A DNA stretch of 64,000 nt from Marinobacterium ramblicola (GCF_019084545.1 NZ_JAHREP010000016.1:53923-117922); one strand, 5' to 3'. Shown: positions 53,538 through 62,011, counted from the stretch's first letter. A program made the numbers and translations. Notes: generated by a model from the sequence alone, not told the origin.

Positions 53538-54446
53538 ATGCGTTTCCATCACCTTGACCTGAACCTGCTGGTGGCTCTCGATACCCTGATACGGGAACAG
53601 AACATCACGCGTGCAGCCGAGCGCATGCACATCAGCCAATCAGCGGCCAGCGGCCTACTGGCCAGGCTGCGTGACTATTTTGACGACGAGTTGCTGGTGG
53701 CCGTGGGGCGCAGGATGATGCCCACGCCACTGGCCCAGGAGTTGGCCGAACCGGTACGCCGGGTGCTGCTGGAGATCCAGTCGAGCATCGTCAACCGTCC
53801 CGCCTTTGATCCGGCGACCTGCAGCCGGCACTTCAAGATCATTGCCTCGGACTTCGTCACCACGGTGTTCCTCGCCCCGCTGACCCAACGTCTGCAGCAA
53901 CTGGCCCCACACATCACTCTGGACATACTGCCCACCGGCAACCAGTACAACGAACTGCTCAACCAGGGCGAGGTCGACTTCGTGATCATGCCGGATCATT
54001 TTCTGTCCGATGACCATCCCAAAGAGCTGCTGTTCGAAGATCAGTACAACTGCGTGTTATGGCGCGATAATCCGCTGGTAGGAGACGATCTGTCGCTGGA
54101 GCAGTACCTGCAACTGGGCCATGTGGCGGTCAGCCTTGGTAATGACCGGGCCCCGAGTTTCGAGGAGGAATACGCCCGCCGCTTCGGCAAGGAGCGGCGC
54201 GTGGAGCTGACCACCAGCAACTTCAATACCCTGCCCCACCTGCTGATTGGCACCCACCGGGTGGCCATCATGCAGGCGCGACTGTCGAGCCTATACGCCC
54301 AATATCTGCCGCTGAAGATTCTCGCGATGCCGGTCAGCCTGCCGCCGCTGACCGAATTCATCCAGTGGAACCGCTTTCTCGATAACGACCCGGCCCATCG
54401 CTGGATGCGCGAGGTGTTTCACGAGGTTGCCGGGATACCGCAGTAG
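53538..54446 (+). CDS. LysR-family regulator, NahR/NodD-like
   Basis: A 302-residue LysR regulator of the NodD/NahR/LinR branch, recognisable from the start MRFHHLDLNLLVALDTLIREQNITRAAERMHISQSAASGLLARLR (read in pieces) and from the C-terminal EFIQWN motif. Members of this branch bind aromatic inducers such as salicylate or flavonoids. It has an excellent ribosome site (GGAGG) and is divergent from the DUF1302 gene, so it most likely controls the eight-gene block ending with the cyclase gene. The inducer is unknown, but an aromatic compound is the family expectation. Confidence 0.9.
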   Translation: MRFHHLDLNLLVALDTLIREQNITRAAERMHISQSAASGLLARLRDYFDDELLVAVGRRMMPTPLAQELAEPVRRVLLEIQSSIVNRPAFDPATCSRHFKIIASDFVTTVFLAPLTQRLQQLAPHITLDILPTGNQYNELLNQGEVDFVIMPDHFLSDDHPKELLFEDQYNCVLWRDNPLVGDDLSLEQYLQLGHVAVSLGNDRAPSFEEEYARRFGKERRVELTTSNFNTLPHLLIGTHRVAIMQARLSSLYAQYLPLKILAMPVSLPPLTEFIQWNRFLDNDPAHRWMREVFHEVAGIPQ

Positions 54447-54760
54447 ATCGCGTTCTGCATCGGCACTGCCTTGAAAGGTTTGAACAGAGACCAATCCACC
54501 CAAGTTAAGACTTGAGATTTGTTTGAGACACCTGTTTTTCCGGTGCAATTTTTTCCGGTGCCGTGCCTGGCAGGGAGAGGTATTGCTGTCCCTGCGCTGA
54601 AGAATCCGGCGCACGATTCCACACGAGCCACTCACTTGGGGGGCTTGGGATGGACAGTTGCAGGCTTTGGACACTGGTCTGCATCTGGCGGCTATTGATC
54701 CAGATCAAGTTTCTTTCTAATCGACTTTGAATAACAACAACTACATCCGAGAGGTCACCG
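54447..54760. other. 314-bp gap before the ABC transporter operon
   Basis: No gene supported. It holds a tandem direct repeat TTTTTCCGGTGC (54535-54546 and 54550-54561, period 15) and, close to the transporter start, a perfect FNR-type box. A standard ribosome site (GAGAGGT) precedes the binding-protein gene. Confidence 0.7.
54695..54708 (+). promoter_or_regulatory. Perfect FNR/ANR box
   Basis: TTGAT-CCAG-ATCAA matches the FNR/ANR consensus TTGAT-N4-ATCAA at every position. Its centre lies about 59 bases upstream of the ABC binding-protein start. Class II activation (centre near -41) would place transcription start near 54743, with a TA-rich -10 candidate around 54729-54736. Confidence 0.65.
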
Positions 54761-55936
54761 ATGGAAACTAATAAGCAGCTCTTGCGTACTCTCCTGGCCG
54801 GCGCGGTCGCCGCCACCCTCTGCATCCCGGCACTGGCGGATAATGCCGAGCCGATCAAGGTCGGTGTCATGCTGCCGTTCAGCGGTATCTACGCCGCGCT
54901 CGGCGATGCCGGTCGCAACGGCCTGAAGATGGCATTGAAGGAGCATGAGGCGGAGCTGCACGGCCGCCGGATCGAATTTATCGAGATGGATACCGAAGCC
55001 AAGCCGGAGCGCGCACCGGAGATCGCCTCGGCACTGCTCGACCAGCATCATGCCAATTTCATCATCGGCCCTGTCCACTCCGGCGTCGCGATGGGCATGA
55101 TCAAGGTGCTGAAGGACAAAGACACCATCATGATCATCCCCAACGCCGGCGCCAATGCCGCCACGGGGCCGCTCTGTGCACCCAATATCTTCCGCACCTC
55201 CTTCTCCGCCTGGCAGCCCTCCTACCCGATGGGCAAGGTCGCCCTGGACAGCGCCTACAAGCGTGTGGTGACCATGAGCTGGAACTACGGCATGGGCCGC
55301 GAGAGTCTGGAGGCGTTCAAGGAGTCGTACACCGCCGGTGGCGGCGAGATCGTCAAAGAGATCCTGGTGCCCTTCCCGAAAACCGAGTTCCAGTCCTACC
55401 TGTCCGAGATCGGCTCGATCAATCCGGATGCGGTATTCGTGTTCTTCGCCGGCGGCGGCGCGGTCAAGTTCGTCAAGGATTACGACGCGCTGGGCCTCAA
55501 GGGCAAGATCCCGCTGCTCGGCAGCGGCTTCCTCACCGAAGGCACCACCTCGGCCCAGGGCCCCTCCGCCGAGGGTATCAAAACCACCCTGCACTACGCC
55601 GACGGACTGGATAACTCGGTCAACACCAAGTTCCGCCAGGATTACCTGCAGATGTTCGGCAAGGAGGCGGATATCTACGCCGTGCAGGGCTACGACGCCG
55701 GTCTGCTGATCGCCAAGGCGGTGGACAAACTCGGTGGCGATATCAGCGATCAGGCGGCGCTGATCCAGGCGATGGAGAGCACCACGCTGCTCAGCCCGCG
55801 CGGCGAGGTCAGCTTCTCCAAGGCACACAATCCGATCCAGAACATCTATCTGCGCGAGGTAGTCGACGGCGTCAACAAGGTGATCGATGTACCGGCGGCC
55901 AAGCTGGAAGACCCGGCGCGCGGCTGCAAGCTCTGA
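54761..55936 (+). CDS. ABC transporter periplasmic binding protein, LivJ/aromatic-acid type
   Basis: A 391-residue type I periplasmic binding protein of the branched-chain amino acid/aromatic acid class. The signal peptide (about residues 1-27) ends IPALADNA; the mature start is EPIKVGVMLPFSGIYAALG. The protein keeps the two-lobe LivJ plan. Related receptors in aromatic degraders bind benzoate, hydroxybenzoate or phenylpropanoids. It opens a five-gene operon with livH, livM, livG and livF, and the FNR box lies upstream. Given the neighbouring benzoate and meta-cleavage genes, an aromatic carboxylate is a more likely ligand than leucine. Confidence 0.9.
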   Translation: METNKQLLRTLLAGAVAATLCIPALADNAEPIKVGVMLPFSGIYAALGDAGRNGLKMALKEHEAELHGRRIEFIEMDTEAKPERAPEIASALLDQHHANFIIGPVHSGVAMGMIKVLKDKDTIMIIPNAGANAATGPLCAPNIFRTSFSAWQPSYPMGKVALDSAYKRVVTMSWNYGMGRESLEAFKESYTAGGGEIVKEILVPFPKTEFQSYLSEIGSINPDAVFVFFAGGGAVKFVKDYDALGLKGKIPLLGSGFLTEGTTSAQGPSAEGIKTTLHYADGLDNSVNTKFRQDYLQMFGKEADIYAVQGYDAGLLIAKAVDKLGGDISDQAALIQAMESTTLLSPRGEVSFSKAHNPIQNIYLREVVDGVNKVIDVPAAKLEDPARGCKL

Positions 55937-56002
55937 TATCTGAGCGGTCCTGGGGCGGGGGCACCCGCCTCTTTAAGTAATCGATTGATTTCGGAAGTAG
56001 CC

Positions 56003-56866
56003 ATGACAACCTCTCTGTTTTTCGTACAGCTGATCAATGGTCTGCAGTACGGCCTGCTGCTGTTCCTGATCGCCTCGGGCCTGACCCTGGTCTTCGGCGT
56101 CATGGGCATTCTCAACCTGGCGCACGGCTCGATGTACATGGTCGGCGCCTATCTGGCCTGGTACTTCGTGCAGCAGACCGGCAGCTTTACGCTCAGTGCC
56201 CTGATCTCGGCGGTCATCGCGCTGCTGATCGGCATCGTCGTCGAGCGCACGCTGATCCAGCGTCTGTACCGGCGCAACCATCTGGATCAGGTGCTGCTGA
56301 CCATCGGCATGATCTTCGTATTCAACGCCCTGCAGAGCATCCTCTGGGGCAACGATCCGCTGGGCGTGCAGGTGCCGGAGGCGATGTCGTCGGCGATTCC
56401 GCTGACCGAGGTGGTGGAGTACCCGGTCTACCGCATCTTCGTGGCGCTGGTCTGCGTCGCCATCGCCTTTGTCATGTACTACATGATCAACCGCACCCGC
56501 CTGGGGATGCTGATCCGCGCCGGTGAATCCAACCGCGAGATGGTCGAGTGTCTGGGGATCGATATCAGTCGCCTGTACACCATTGTCTTCGCCATCGGCG
56601 TGATGCTCGCCGCCATCGCCGGTGTCATCGCCGCGCCGATGAGCTCGATCGTGCCGGGCATGGGCGAGCATGTGTTGATCGCCTGCTTCGTGGTGGTGGT
56701 GATCGGCGGCATGGGTTCGATCAAGGGCGCCTTCATCGGCGCGCTATTGGTGGGCCTGGTGGATACCTTCGCCTCGGTGCTGCTGCCGCAGCTGTCGAGC
56801 ATGATGATCTACATCCTGATGGCGTTCATTCTGCTGATCAAACCTCAGGGTTTGTTCTCATCCTGA
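56003..56866 (+). CDS. livH: ABC transporter permease LivH-type
   Basis: A 287-residue inner-membrane permease with about eight helices, of the LivH family: QLINGLQYGLLLFLIASGLTLVFGVMGILNLAHG (in parts near residues 8-40) is the classic opening. The ABC-coupling loop GESNREMVECLGID lies near 180. I start it at ATG 56003 (MTTSLFF) preceded by CGGAAG; an upstream frame opens at 55985 without a site. It lies 66 bases after the binding-protein gene. Confidence 0.92.
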   Translation: MTTSLFFVQLINGLQYGLLLFLIASGLTLVFGVMGILNLAHGSMYMVGAYLAWYFVQQTGSFTLSALISAVIALLIGIVVERTLIQRLYRRNHLDQVLLTIGMIFVFNALQSILWGNDPLGVQVPEAMSSAIPLTEVVEYPVYRIFVALVCVAIAFVMYYMINRTRLGMLIRAGESNREMVECLGIDISRLYTIVFAIGVMLAAIAGVIAAPMSSIVPGMGEHVLIACFVVVVIGGMGSIKGAFIGALLVGLVDTFASVLLPQLSSMMIYILMAFILLIKPQGLFSS

Positions 56867-56881
56867 TCCGGAGGTTCTGTC

Positions 56882-57844
56882 ATGTTGTTCAACACGCGCA
56901 CCGAACGTTACTTTGTCTGGGTGTTCTTCCCACTGGCCCTGCTGATGCCGCTGTTCCTGGAGCAGAACACCTTCTACGTCAGCAAGCTGACCACGGTGAT
57001 GATCTTCGCCATCTTCGTCATGTCACTGGATTATCTGGTCGGCCGGTGCGGCCTGATCACGCTGGGGCACGCCATGTTCTACGGCCTGGGCGGCTATATC
57101 TTCGTGATGATCGCGCCCGAGTACGAGGCGGTCAACTTCTGGGTCTATACCTTCTATATCTGCGCGATCGCGGCGGTGGTGGCACTGGTGATCGGCTTCC
57201 TGGTGCTGCGCACCAGCGGCATCTACATGATCATGATCACGCTGGCGTTCGCGCAGATGACCTATTACTACTTCTCCGACTCGCTCGACTTCGGCGGCAA
57301 CGACGGCGTGTTCATCTATGTGAAGCCGGACACCAGCATTTTCGGCCTCAGCCTGTTCGACCTGGACAACCCCACCCACTTCTACTACCTGTGTCTGCTG
57401 TCGCTGTTCAATACGCTGTTCTTCTTCCGTCTGGTGATCCGCTCCCGCTTTGGCCGCGTCATCGATTCGATTCAGGAGAATCCGGGACGTACCACCGCGC
57501 TGGGCTACAACGTGTTCATCTTCCGCCTGATCGCCTACACCCTGGCCTCGGCGCTGGGCGCCTACGCCGGTTACCTGTTCACGCTGCAGTACGGTTTCGT
57601 CAACCCGTCGATGCTGGCCTGGACCACCTCGGGCTCGGCGCTGGTGATGTCGATCCTCGGCGGCATCGGCACCATCTACGGCGCGATTCTCGGTGCCGTC
57701 GTCTATGAGGGGCTGCACTTCAGCCTGGAACACCTGACCGAGCACTGGCTGCTGTTCATGGGCGCACTGATCATCCTGATGGTGATCCTGTTCAAGAACG
57801 GTATCGCGGGCTACCTGGAGAAGCTGCTGGAGAGACGCGCATGA
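56882..57844 (+). CDS. livM: ABC transporter permease LivM-type
   Basis: A 320-residue permease with about ten helices. The LivM signatures SLDYLVGRCGLITLGHAMFYGLGGY (in parts near 50-75) and the coupling-loop phrase IQENPGRTTALGYNVF near 205-220 are present. It starts 15 bases after livH with GGAGG before the ATG, and its stop overlaps the livG start (ATGA). Confidence 0.92.
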   Translation: MLFNTRTERYFVWVFFPLALLMPLFLEQNTFYVSKLTTVMIFAIFVMSLDYLVGRCGLITLGHAMFYGLGGYIFVMIAPEYEAVNFWVYTFYICAIAAVVALVIGFLVLRTSGIYMIMITLAFAQMTYYYFSDSLDFGGNDGVFIYVKPDTSIFGLSLFDLDNPTHFYYLCLLSLFNTLFFFRLVIRSRFGRVIDSIQENPGRTTALGYNVFIFRLIAYTLASALGAYAGYLFTLQYGFVNPSMLAWTTSGSALVMSILGGIGTIYGAILGAVVYEGLHFSLEHLTEHWLLFMGALIILMVILFKNGIAGYLEKLLERRA

Positions 57845-58602
57845 ACAACAACCCGATCCTGGAAACCGAAGGGCTGTGCAAGTACTGGGGCGGCCTGAAG
57901 GCGCTCGACGATATCTCGCTCAGGTTCCACGACCGCGAACTGCACGGCATCGTCGGCCCCAACGGCGCGGGCAAGAGCACCCTGCTGAATCTGCTGTGCG
58001 GCCACTACAAACCGACCAGCGGAAAGATCGTGCACAAGGGCGAGCCGATCGATGCGATCAAACCCTACGCCTTTGCCCGCCGCGGCATCGGCCGCAGCTT
58101 CCAGAAGACCAATATCTACCCCAGCGCCACCTGTCTGGAGAACTGCTGCGTGGCGGTGCAGCGGCGCATGGGCGGCAGCTTCGACTTTCTCCGGTCGCGC
58201 CATCGGCAGCAGGTACTGGAGGAGATCGCCAGCGACGCACTGAACAAGGTCGGCCTGTCGGCCCGCCGCGATCAGATCGCCGCGCATATCAGTTACGGCG
58301 AGCAGCGCCAGCTGGAGATCGCCATGGTGCTGGCCACCTCGCCCTGCGTGCTGCTGCTGGACGAGCCGATGGCCGGTATGGGTCACGAGGAGTCGCAACT
58401 GATCATCGAGCTGCTGAAGCAACTGAAACAGGAGTACTGCATCGTGCTGGTGGAGCACGATATGGACGCGGTATTCGAGCTGTCCGACAAATTGACGGTG
58501 ATGGTGGACGGGCAGCACCTGACCACTGGTACGGTCGATCAGGTGCGCGACGATCCAAGGGTACGGGAGGCCTATCTGGGCCAGGGCGATGAGGTGTACT
58601 GA
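57841..58602 (+). CDS. livG: ABC transporter ATPase LivG-type
   Basis: A 253-residue ATP-binding subunit. Walker A GPNGAGKST near residues 38-46, signature SYGEQRQLEIAM near 150-161 (SYGEQ in place of the commoner LSGGQ, normal for LivG), Walker B LLLDEPMAGMG near 170-180, and the switch His in VEHDMDAVF near 205. It pairs with LivF as a heterodimer. Coupled to livM by a four-base overlap. Confidence 0.94.
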   Translation: MNNNPILETEGLCKYWGGLKALDDISLRFHDRELHGIVGPNGAGKSTLLNLLCGHYKPTSGKIVHKGEPIDAIKPYAFARRGIGRSFQKTNIYPSATCLENCCVAVQRRMGGSFDFLRSRHRQQVLEEIASDALNKVGLSARRDQIAAHISYGEQRQLEIAMVLATSPCVLLLDEPMAGMGHEESQLIIELLKQLKQEYCIVLVEHDMDAVFELSDKLTVMVDGQHLTTGTVDQVRDDPRVREAYLGQGDEVY

Positions 58603-58605
58603 GCG

Positions 58606-59316
58606 ATGAATAAACTATTGGAAGTCAGAAGCCTGCACACCCTCTATGGCGAGAGCCACGTGCTGCACGGCGTGGGGTTCGATGTGGAACCGGGCCAGAC
58701 CGTCAGCCTGATGGGACGCAACGGCATGGGCAAGACCACGACGCTGAAATCGATCCTGGGGCTGGTACCGCCGCGTAGCGGCAATGTGCTGTTCAACGGT
58801 GAGGAGATCACCCAGCTACCCACCTGGCAGCGGATGCGCCGGGATATCGCCTATGTGCCCGAGGGGCGCGGCATGTTTCATAACCTGTCGGTGAAGGAGC
58901 ATCTGCAGATGGCGGCCCGCCCCAACCGCCGCGGCGAGCGGAACTGGGATTACGACCGGGTGCTGGCCACCTTCCCGCGGCTGCAGGAGCGCCTGGGCAA
59001 TCTCGGCACCCAGCTTTCGGGGGGCGAGCAGCAGATGCTGGCAATCGGTCGTGCGCTGGTGACCAACCCCGACCTGCTGATCCTGGACGAAGCCACCGAG
59101 GGTCTGGCACCGCTGATCCGCAAGGAGATCTGGGAGGTGATCCGCACCATCAAGGCGAGCGGCATCTCGACCATCATCGTCGACAAGAACATCAAGGTGC
59201 TGAAAGCGCTGTGCGACAAGCATATCGTGCTGGTCAAGGGCGAGGTGGTGTTCGCTGATAGTTCAGACGGCTTGATGCAGCGATTGGACGAGGTGGAGTC
59301 CTACCTCGGGGTGTAA
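58606..59316 (+). CDS. livF: ABC transporter ATPase LivF-type
   Basis: A 236-residue ATP-binding subunit with Walker A GRNGMGKTT near residues 37-45, signature LSGGEQQMLAIGRAL near 135-149, and Walker B LLILDEATEGLAP near 155-167. The switch-loop residue is Asp-Lys (VDKN) in place of the usual His (VEQN in many LivF proteins), so the D/H loop is family-typical but not the canonical His. It starts three bases after livG and closes the operon. Confidence 0.93.
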   Translation: MNKLLEVRSLHTLYGESHVLHGVGFDVEPGQTVSLMGRNGMGKTTTLKSILGLVPPRSGNVLFNGEEITQLPTWQRMRRDIAYVPEGRGMFHNLSVKEHLQMAARPNRRGERNWDYDRVLATFPRLQERLGNLGTQLSGGEQQMLAIGRALVTNPDLLILDEATEGLAPLIRKEIWEVIRTIKASGISTIIVDKNIKVLKALCDKHIVLVKGEVVFADSSDGLMQRLDEVESYLGV

Positions 59317-59324
59317 GCGGAACG

Positions 59325-59340
59325 CCCCGCCGAGGCGGGG
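59325..59340 (+). terminator. Hairpin after livF
   Basis: Perfect stem CCCCGCC / GGCGGGG with a two-base loop, nine bases past the livF stop. Only a weak T-containing tail follows (CCATATTG), so termination may be partial. Confidence 0.5.
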
Positions 59341-59431
59341 CCATATTGCGTGGACGCCGATCATTTTGTTGTACCGGGCCATCTAGTAACATGCCCGTTT
59401 TGTTGTCGCCAACCTGCACGGAGATCCAGAA

Positions 59432-60250
59432 ATGGGCTCAGATCTCGCCACGGATCCAATCGATACCCGCACGGAATCCAACCGGCAGGGGATAGGTTCG
59501 TTGGAGCTGGGCCTGAAGGTACTGGACACCATCGCGCAATCGGCGCATCCACTCAGTCTGAAGGAGCTGTCGCAGCACCTGGATCTCTCGCCGAGCCGAC
59601 TGTACAAATACCTGGTCAGCCTGATGCGCACGGACTATATCGTGCAGGACAGGTCCAACCGCTACTCCCTCGCCCAGGCCAGCCTGACGCTGGGCGTGGC
59701 CGCGCTGCGCGGCATCGATCCTATACAGCTCACCTTCCAAGCGGTCGAGGCGCTCAACAACCACCAGGATGTCACCACCTCGGTGACGATCTGGAATGGC
59801 CAGGCACCGCTGGTGATCAAGTGGCTGGATGCCAGCCAGCCGGTGGCGGTCAATGTGCGCCTGGGGATCGAGCTGTCACCCTTCTTCTCGGTGTCGGGCC
59901 GGATCTTTCTGGCCAACCTGCCGGAGGTACGGATGCGGGAGATTGTCGACGGTTTCTACCAAAGCCCCCCCGCTCTGCCCCGCCACCTGGGTACACCGAT
60001 GCAGAAAGAGGCGTTCTACCGCCACCTGGATGAGATCCGGGCGCAGAACTTCTGCAGTTTCCACGGCGACTACCTGCCGGATATCAACGTGATCGGCAGT
60101 GCAATCCACGATATCAACGGTAACGTCTCATCGGTGGTGTCGATCATGGGCCTGACCGGTGATGTCGATGTGAACCCCGGTAGCCGTTACCACCAGGCAC
60201 TTCTGGAGTGCACGCGGCAGGTAACCGCGCAGATCTGCGGCCAGCGCTGA
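59432..60250 (+). CDS. IclR-family transcriptional regulator
   Basis: A 272-residue IclR regulator with an N-terminal winged helix (about residues 22-85: LKVLDTIAQSAHPLSLKELSQHLDLSPSRLYKYL in parts) and a C-terminal effector domain. IclR proteins in aromatic degraders (PcaR, PobR, CatR types) sense ring-cleavage or aromatic acids. The recognition helix is SPSRLYKYLVSL in place of the more common STVYRLL. It follows the liv operon by 115 bases on the same strand and may control the transporter or the dmp genes. Ribosome site CGGAGATCC. Confidence 0.88.
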   Translation: MGSDLATDPIDTRTESNRQGIGSLELGLKVLDTIAQSAHPLSLKELSQHLDLSPSRLYKYLVSLMRTDYIVQDRSNRYSLAQASLTLGVAALRGIDPIQLTFQAVEALNNHQDVTTSVTIWNGQAPLVIKWLDASQPVAVNVRLGIELSPFFSVSGRIFLANLPEVRMREIVDGFYQSPPALPRHLGTPMQKEAFYRHLDEIRAQNFCSFHGDYLPDINVIGSAIHDINGNVSSVVSIMGLTGDVDVNPGSRYHQALLECTRQVTAQICGQR

Positions 60251-60285
60251 AGTCTGAGACTGGTTAAAAGGCAGCCGGGGAAAGG

Positions 60286-61257
60286 TTAACGCCGCCGTTT
60301 GAAGGTTTCGGAGGGCAGCTCACCAAACATCTTGCGATAATCCGACGAGAACCGTCCGAGGTGGGTAAAGCCGTAATCCAGTGCAGCTTCGGTCACGTTA
60401 CGGATCCTGGGATTACCGATCAGCTCCTCGCGCAGCCCCTTGAGCTTGGCATTTTTTACATACAGGCGAGGGGTCAGGCCGAAATGCCTGGAGAACTGGT
60501 TATAGATCGTACGCACGCTGACATTGGCGCTCTGCGCCAGTTCATCCACATCGATCTCGTCCTTGATGTGGGCATCGATATAGGCGATCAGCTCGGAAAA
60601 ACTCCTATCCAGTGCGCAGCCTGAGGATTGCTCCTGAGCGTTGCTGGCAAACTGATGCAGCAGTTTATTGATCAGAATCTCACGGTAGGAGAGTTGCAGA
60701 CTGCCCAGCTCCACCTCGGCTTCGTTCGCCTCGGCGAGCAGTGCATCGAGGAAACGCATGAAACAGCCGGTATTTTGCAGGTCGACGATCCGGCGCTCAA
60801 AACGTATGCCGTCACGGGGCAGCATACCGTTCTGCTCCAGGCAGACGCCCCTGAGAATCTCCTCCGGCACCTTGATGATCACCTTCTCACAATCGTGCGA
60901 ATAGGAGAGATCGATCTGCTCCTTGGGATTCATCATCAGCGCCTGGCCAGGGCGCAGCAGCAGACGCTGATCGTCGTCGTAGCGCCAACAGCACTGCCCG
61001 CGGGTCACCACCTGAAAATGGTAGACCTCACTCAGGTCGGGGCAACGCACCTTCACCTCATCGCCATAACTGATCAGAGACAGGCCAATATCGGCAAACT
61101 CGCGGAAACTCAGACGTGCAGATGAACGCCCCTTGCGGTCACTTCCGGCATTCATCTCAATGCTGTGGCGCCCAACATGTTGATTCACATATTCGGATAC
61201 CTGAGAAGGGTGGGCACCTTCGAAAACCTTCGAGTTGTTCAAGACATCTACCAGCAT
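60286..61257 (-). CDS. AraC-family regulator, XylS/BenR-like
   Basis: A 323-residue AraC regulator: AraC-binding-like sensor domain (about residues 15-210) and C-terminal double helix-turn-helix (about 225-320: ELAQSANVSVRTIYNQFSRHFG and TEAALDYGFTHLGRFSSDYRKMFGELPSET in parts). The start is the ATG 61255-61257, with AGGTGG before it; a GTG three codons upstream falls inside that site. It is convergent with the IclR gene and lies next to the dmp genes and ABC operon. It is a candidate for the factor acting at the BenR-type operator before benA, though it is 18 kb away. An 8-bp inverted repeat CTGAGTTT / AAACTCAG (61267-61274, 61356-61363) flanks its promoter. Confidence 0.86.
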   Translation of the reverse strand: MLVDVLNNSKVFEGAHPSQVSEYVNQHVGRHSIEMNAGSDRKGRSSARLSFREFADIGLSLISYGDEVKVRCPDLSEVYHFQVVTRGQCCWRYDDDQRLLLRPGQALMMNPKEQIDLSYSHDCEKVIIKVPEEILRGVCLEQNGMLPRDGIRFERRIVDLQNTGCFMRFLDALLAEANEAEVELGSLQLSYREILINKLLHQFASNAQEQSSGCALDRSFSELIAYIDAHIKDEIDVDELAQSANVSVRTIYNQFSRHFGLTPRLYVKNAKLKGLREELIGNPRIRNVTEAALDYGFTHLGRFSSDYRKMFGELPSETFKRRR

Positions 61258-61393
61258 TACGGCCACCTGAGTTTTATACTTATTATGAACTCATTCATTA
61301 TAGGTAAATCACCTACCCGTTCAATGGCTGTTTAAGGCCCAATTTCGGAATCTCTAAACTCAGTTTTTGAAAATGCCATCCAATCGATAGTCG

Positions 61394-61470
61394 TGCGGGG
61401 TACCGTACATCCTGCATACCCCGCTCCAGCGCATCCATGCGACTGCGGGGTACCGTACATCCTGTACATA
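61394..61470. repeat. Dispersed hairpin-module repeat, copy 3
   Basis: Two copies of a 21-base block ending TACCGTACATCCTG (61394-61414 and 61444-61464, period 50) flank the palindrome CGCATCCATGCG (61430-61441). The right block completes GTACATCCTGTAC (61455-61467). Modules and order match the repeat at 42090-42160. Confidence 0.75.
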
Positions 61471-61471
61471 G

Positions 61472-61497
61472 AAAATCCCGCCGGATGGCAGGATTTT
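61472..61497 (-). terminator. Terminator of the dmp operon
   Basis: Stem AAAATCCCGCC / GGCAGGATTTT with one mismatch and a four-base loop, 27 bases past the dmpI stop. On the minus strand the stem is followed by its own TTTT tract. Confidence 0.7.
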
Positions 61498-61524
61498 AAG
61501 GGGAGAACACGGAAGGATTCGGAG

Positions 61525-61716
61525 CTAGCGCCCCCGCTTCTGCGCCGAGACGCCACCGATACCGAAATGCTGCTTGGGCATCTCGTCGATCAGCACCCGG
61601 ACACTCTCAAGCGGGGCATCCAGCGAGCGGGCGATCGCCTCGCTCACCTCGGCGATCAGGCGCTCCTTCTTCTCGTCCGAGCGCCCCTCCATGATATGGA
61701 TTACTGCAATGGGCAT
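61525..61716 (-). CDS. dmpI: 4-oxalocrotonate tautomerase
   Basis: A 63-residue tautomerase; after removal of Met, the N-terminal Pro ([11 protein letters not shown]) is the catalytic base, and Arg residues at 11 and near 39 (mature numbering) match substrate-binding arginines of the family. It converts 2-hydroxymuconate to 2-oxo-3-hexenedioate. It is the last gene in the dmpF-G-H-I series, but a 295-bp element separates it from dmpH. A strong site (AAAGGAGG) right before it allows independent translation. Confidence 0.93.
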   Translation of the reverse strand: MPIAVIHIMEGRSDEKKERLIAEVSEAIARSLDAPLESVRVLIDEMPKQHFGIGGVSAQKRGR

Positions 61717-61831
61717 GGGTGCCTCCTTTCTATAAGAGCCGCTGAAGGCTCAGCTTTCATTACAAGCCGCTGAGGGCACTTACAAAAGCCCATTGCAGGC
61801 TTTCGTCAATCTACCGCCAAGAGCTTGGAGC

Positions 61832-62007
61832 CTGTTTGGAATCTCGCACCGAACTTTCCAAGGTAGGGAGGGGTGTTGCTTTCCGGGACCGTCTGCCGCC
61901 AGGGATGGCGGTAGTCGAGCTTACAGGGATGTATTCACAGCGTGTCCCGGAAAGTAACACCCCTTCCTGCCGGGCACAGCGCTCGGCAAGCAGGAGTTTC
62001 CAAACAG
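61832..62007. repeat. Large nested palindromic element between dmpH and dmpI
   Basis: Outer arms CTGTTTGGAA (61832-61841) / TTCCAAACAG (61998-62007). Inner 20-base arms at 61870-61889 and 61944-61963 match with one mismatch (core TTTCCGGGAC / GTCCCGGAAA). Inside are the small hairpin GCCGCCAGGGATGGCGG and a TTACAGGGATGTA block. No open reading frame. Looks like a non-coding mobile or dispersed intergenic repeat inserted into the operon. Confidence 0.75.
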
Positions 62008-62011
62008 TCCG

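Noticed and set aside
61394..61470. CRISPR-like direct repeats with a 50-base period
   Set aside because: Only two units, the spacer is itself a palindrome shared with another locus, and no cas gene is present; it fits the dispersed hairpin-module repeats.
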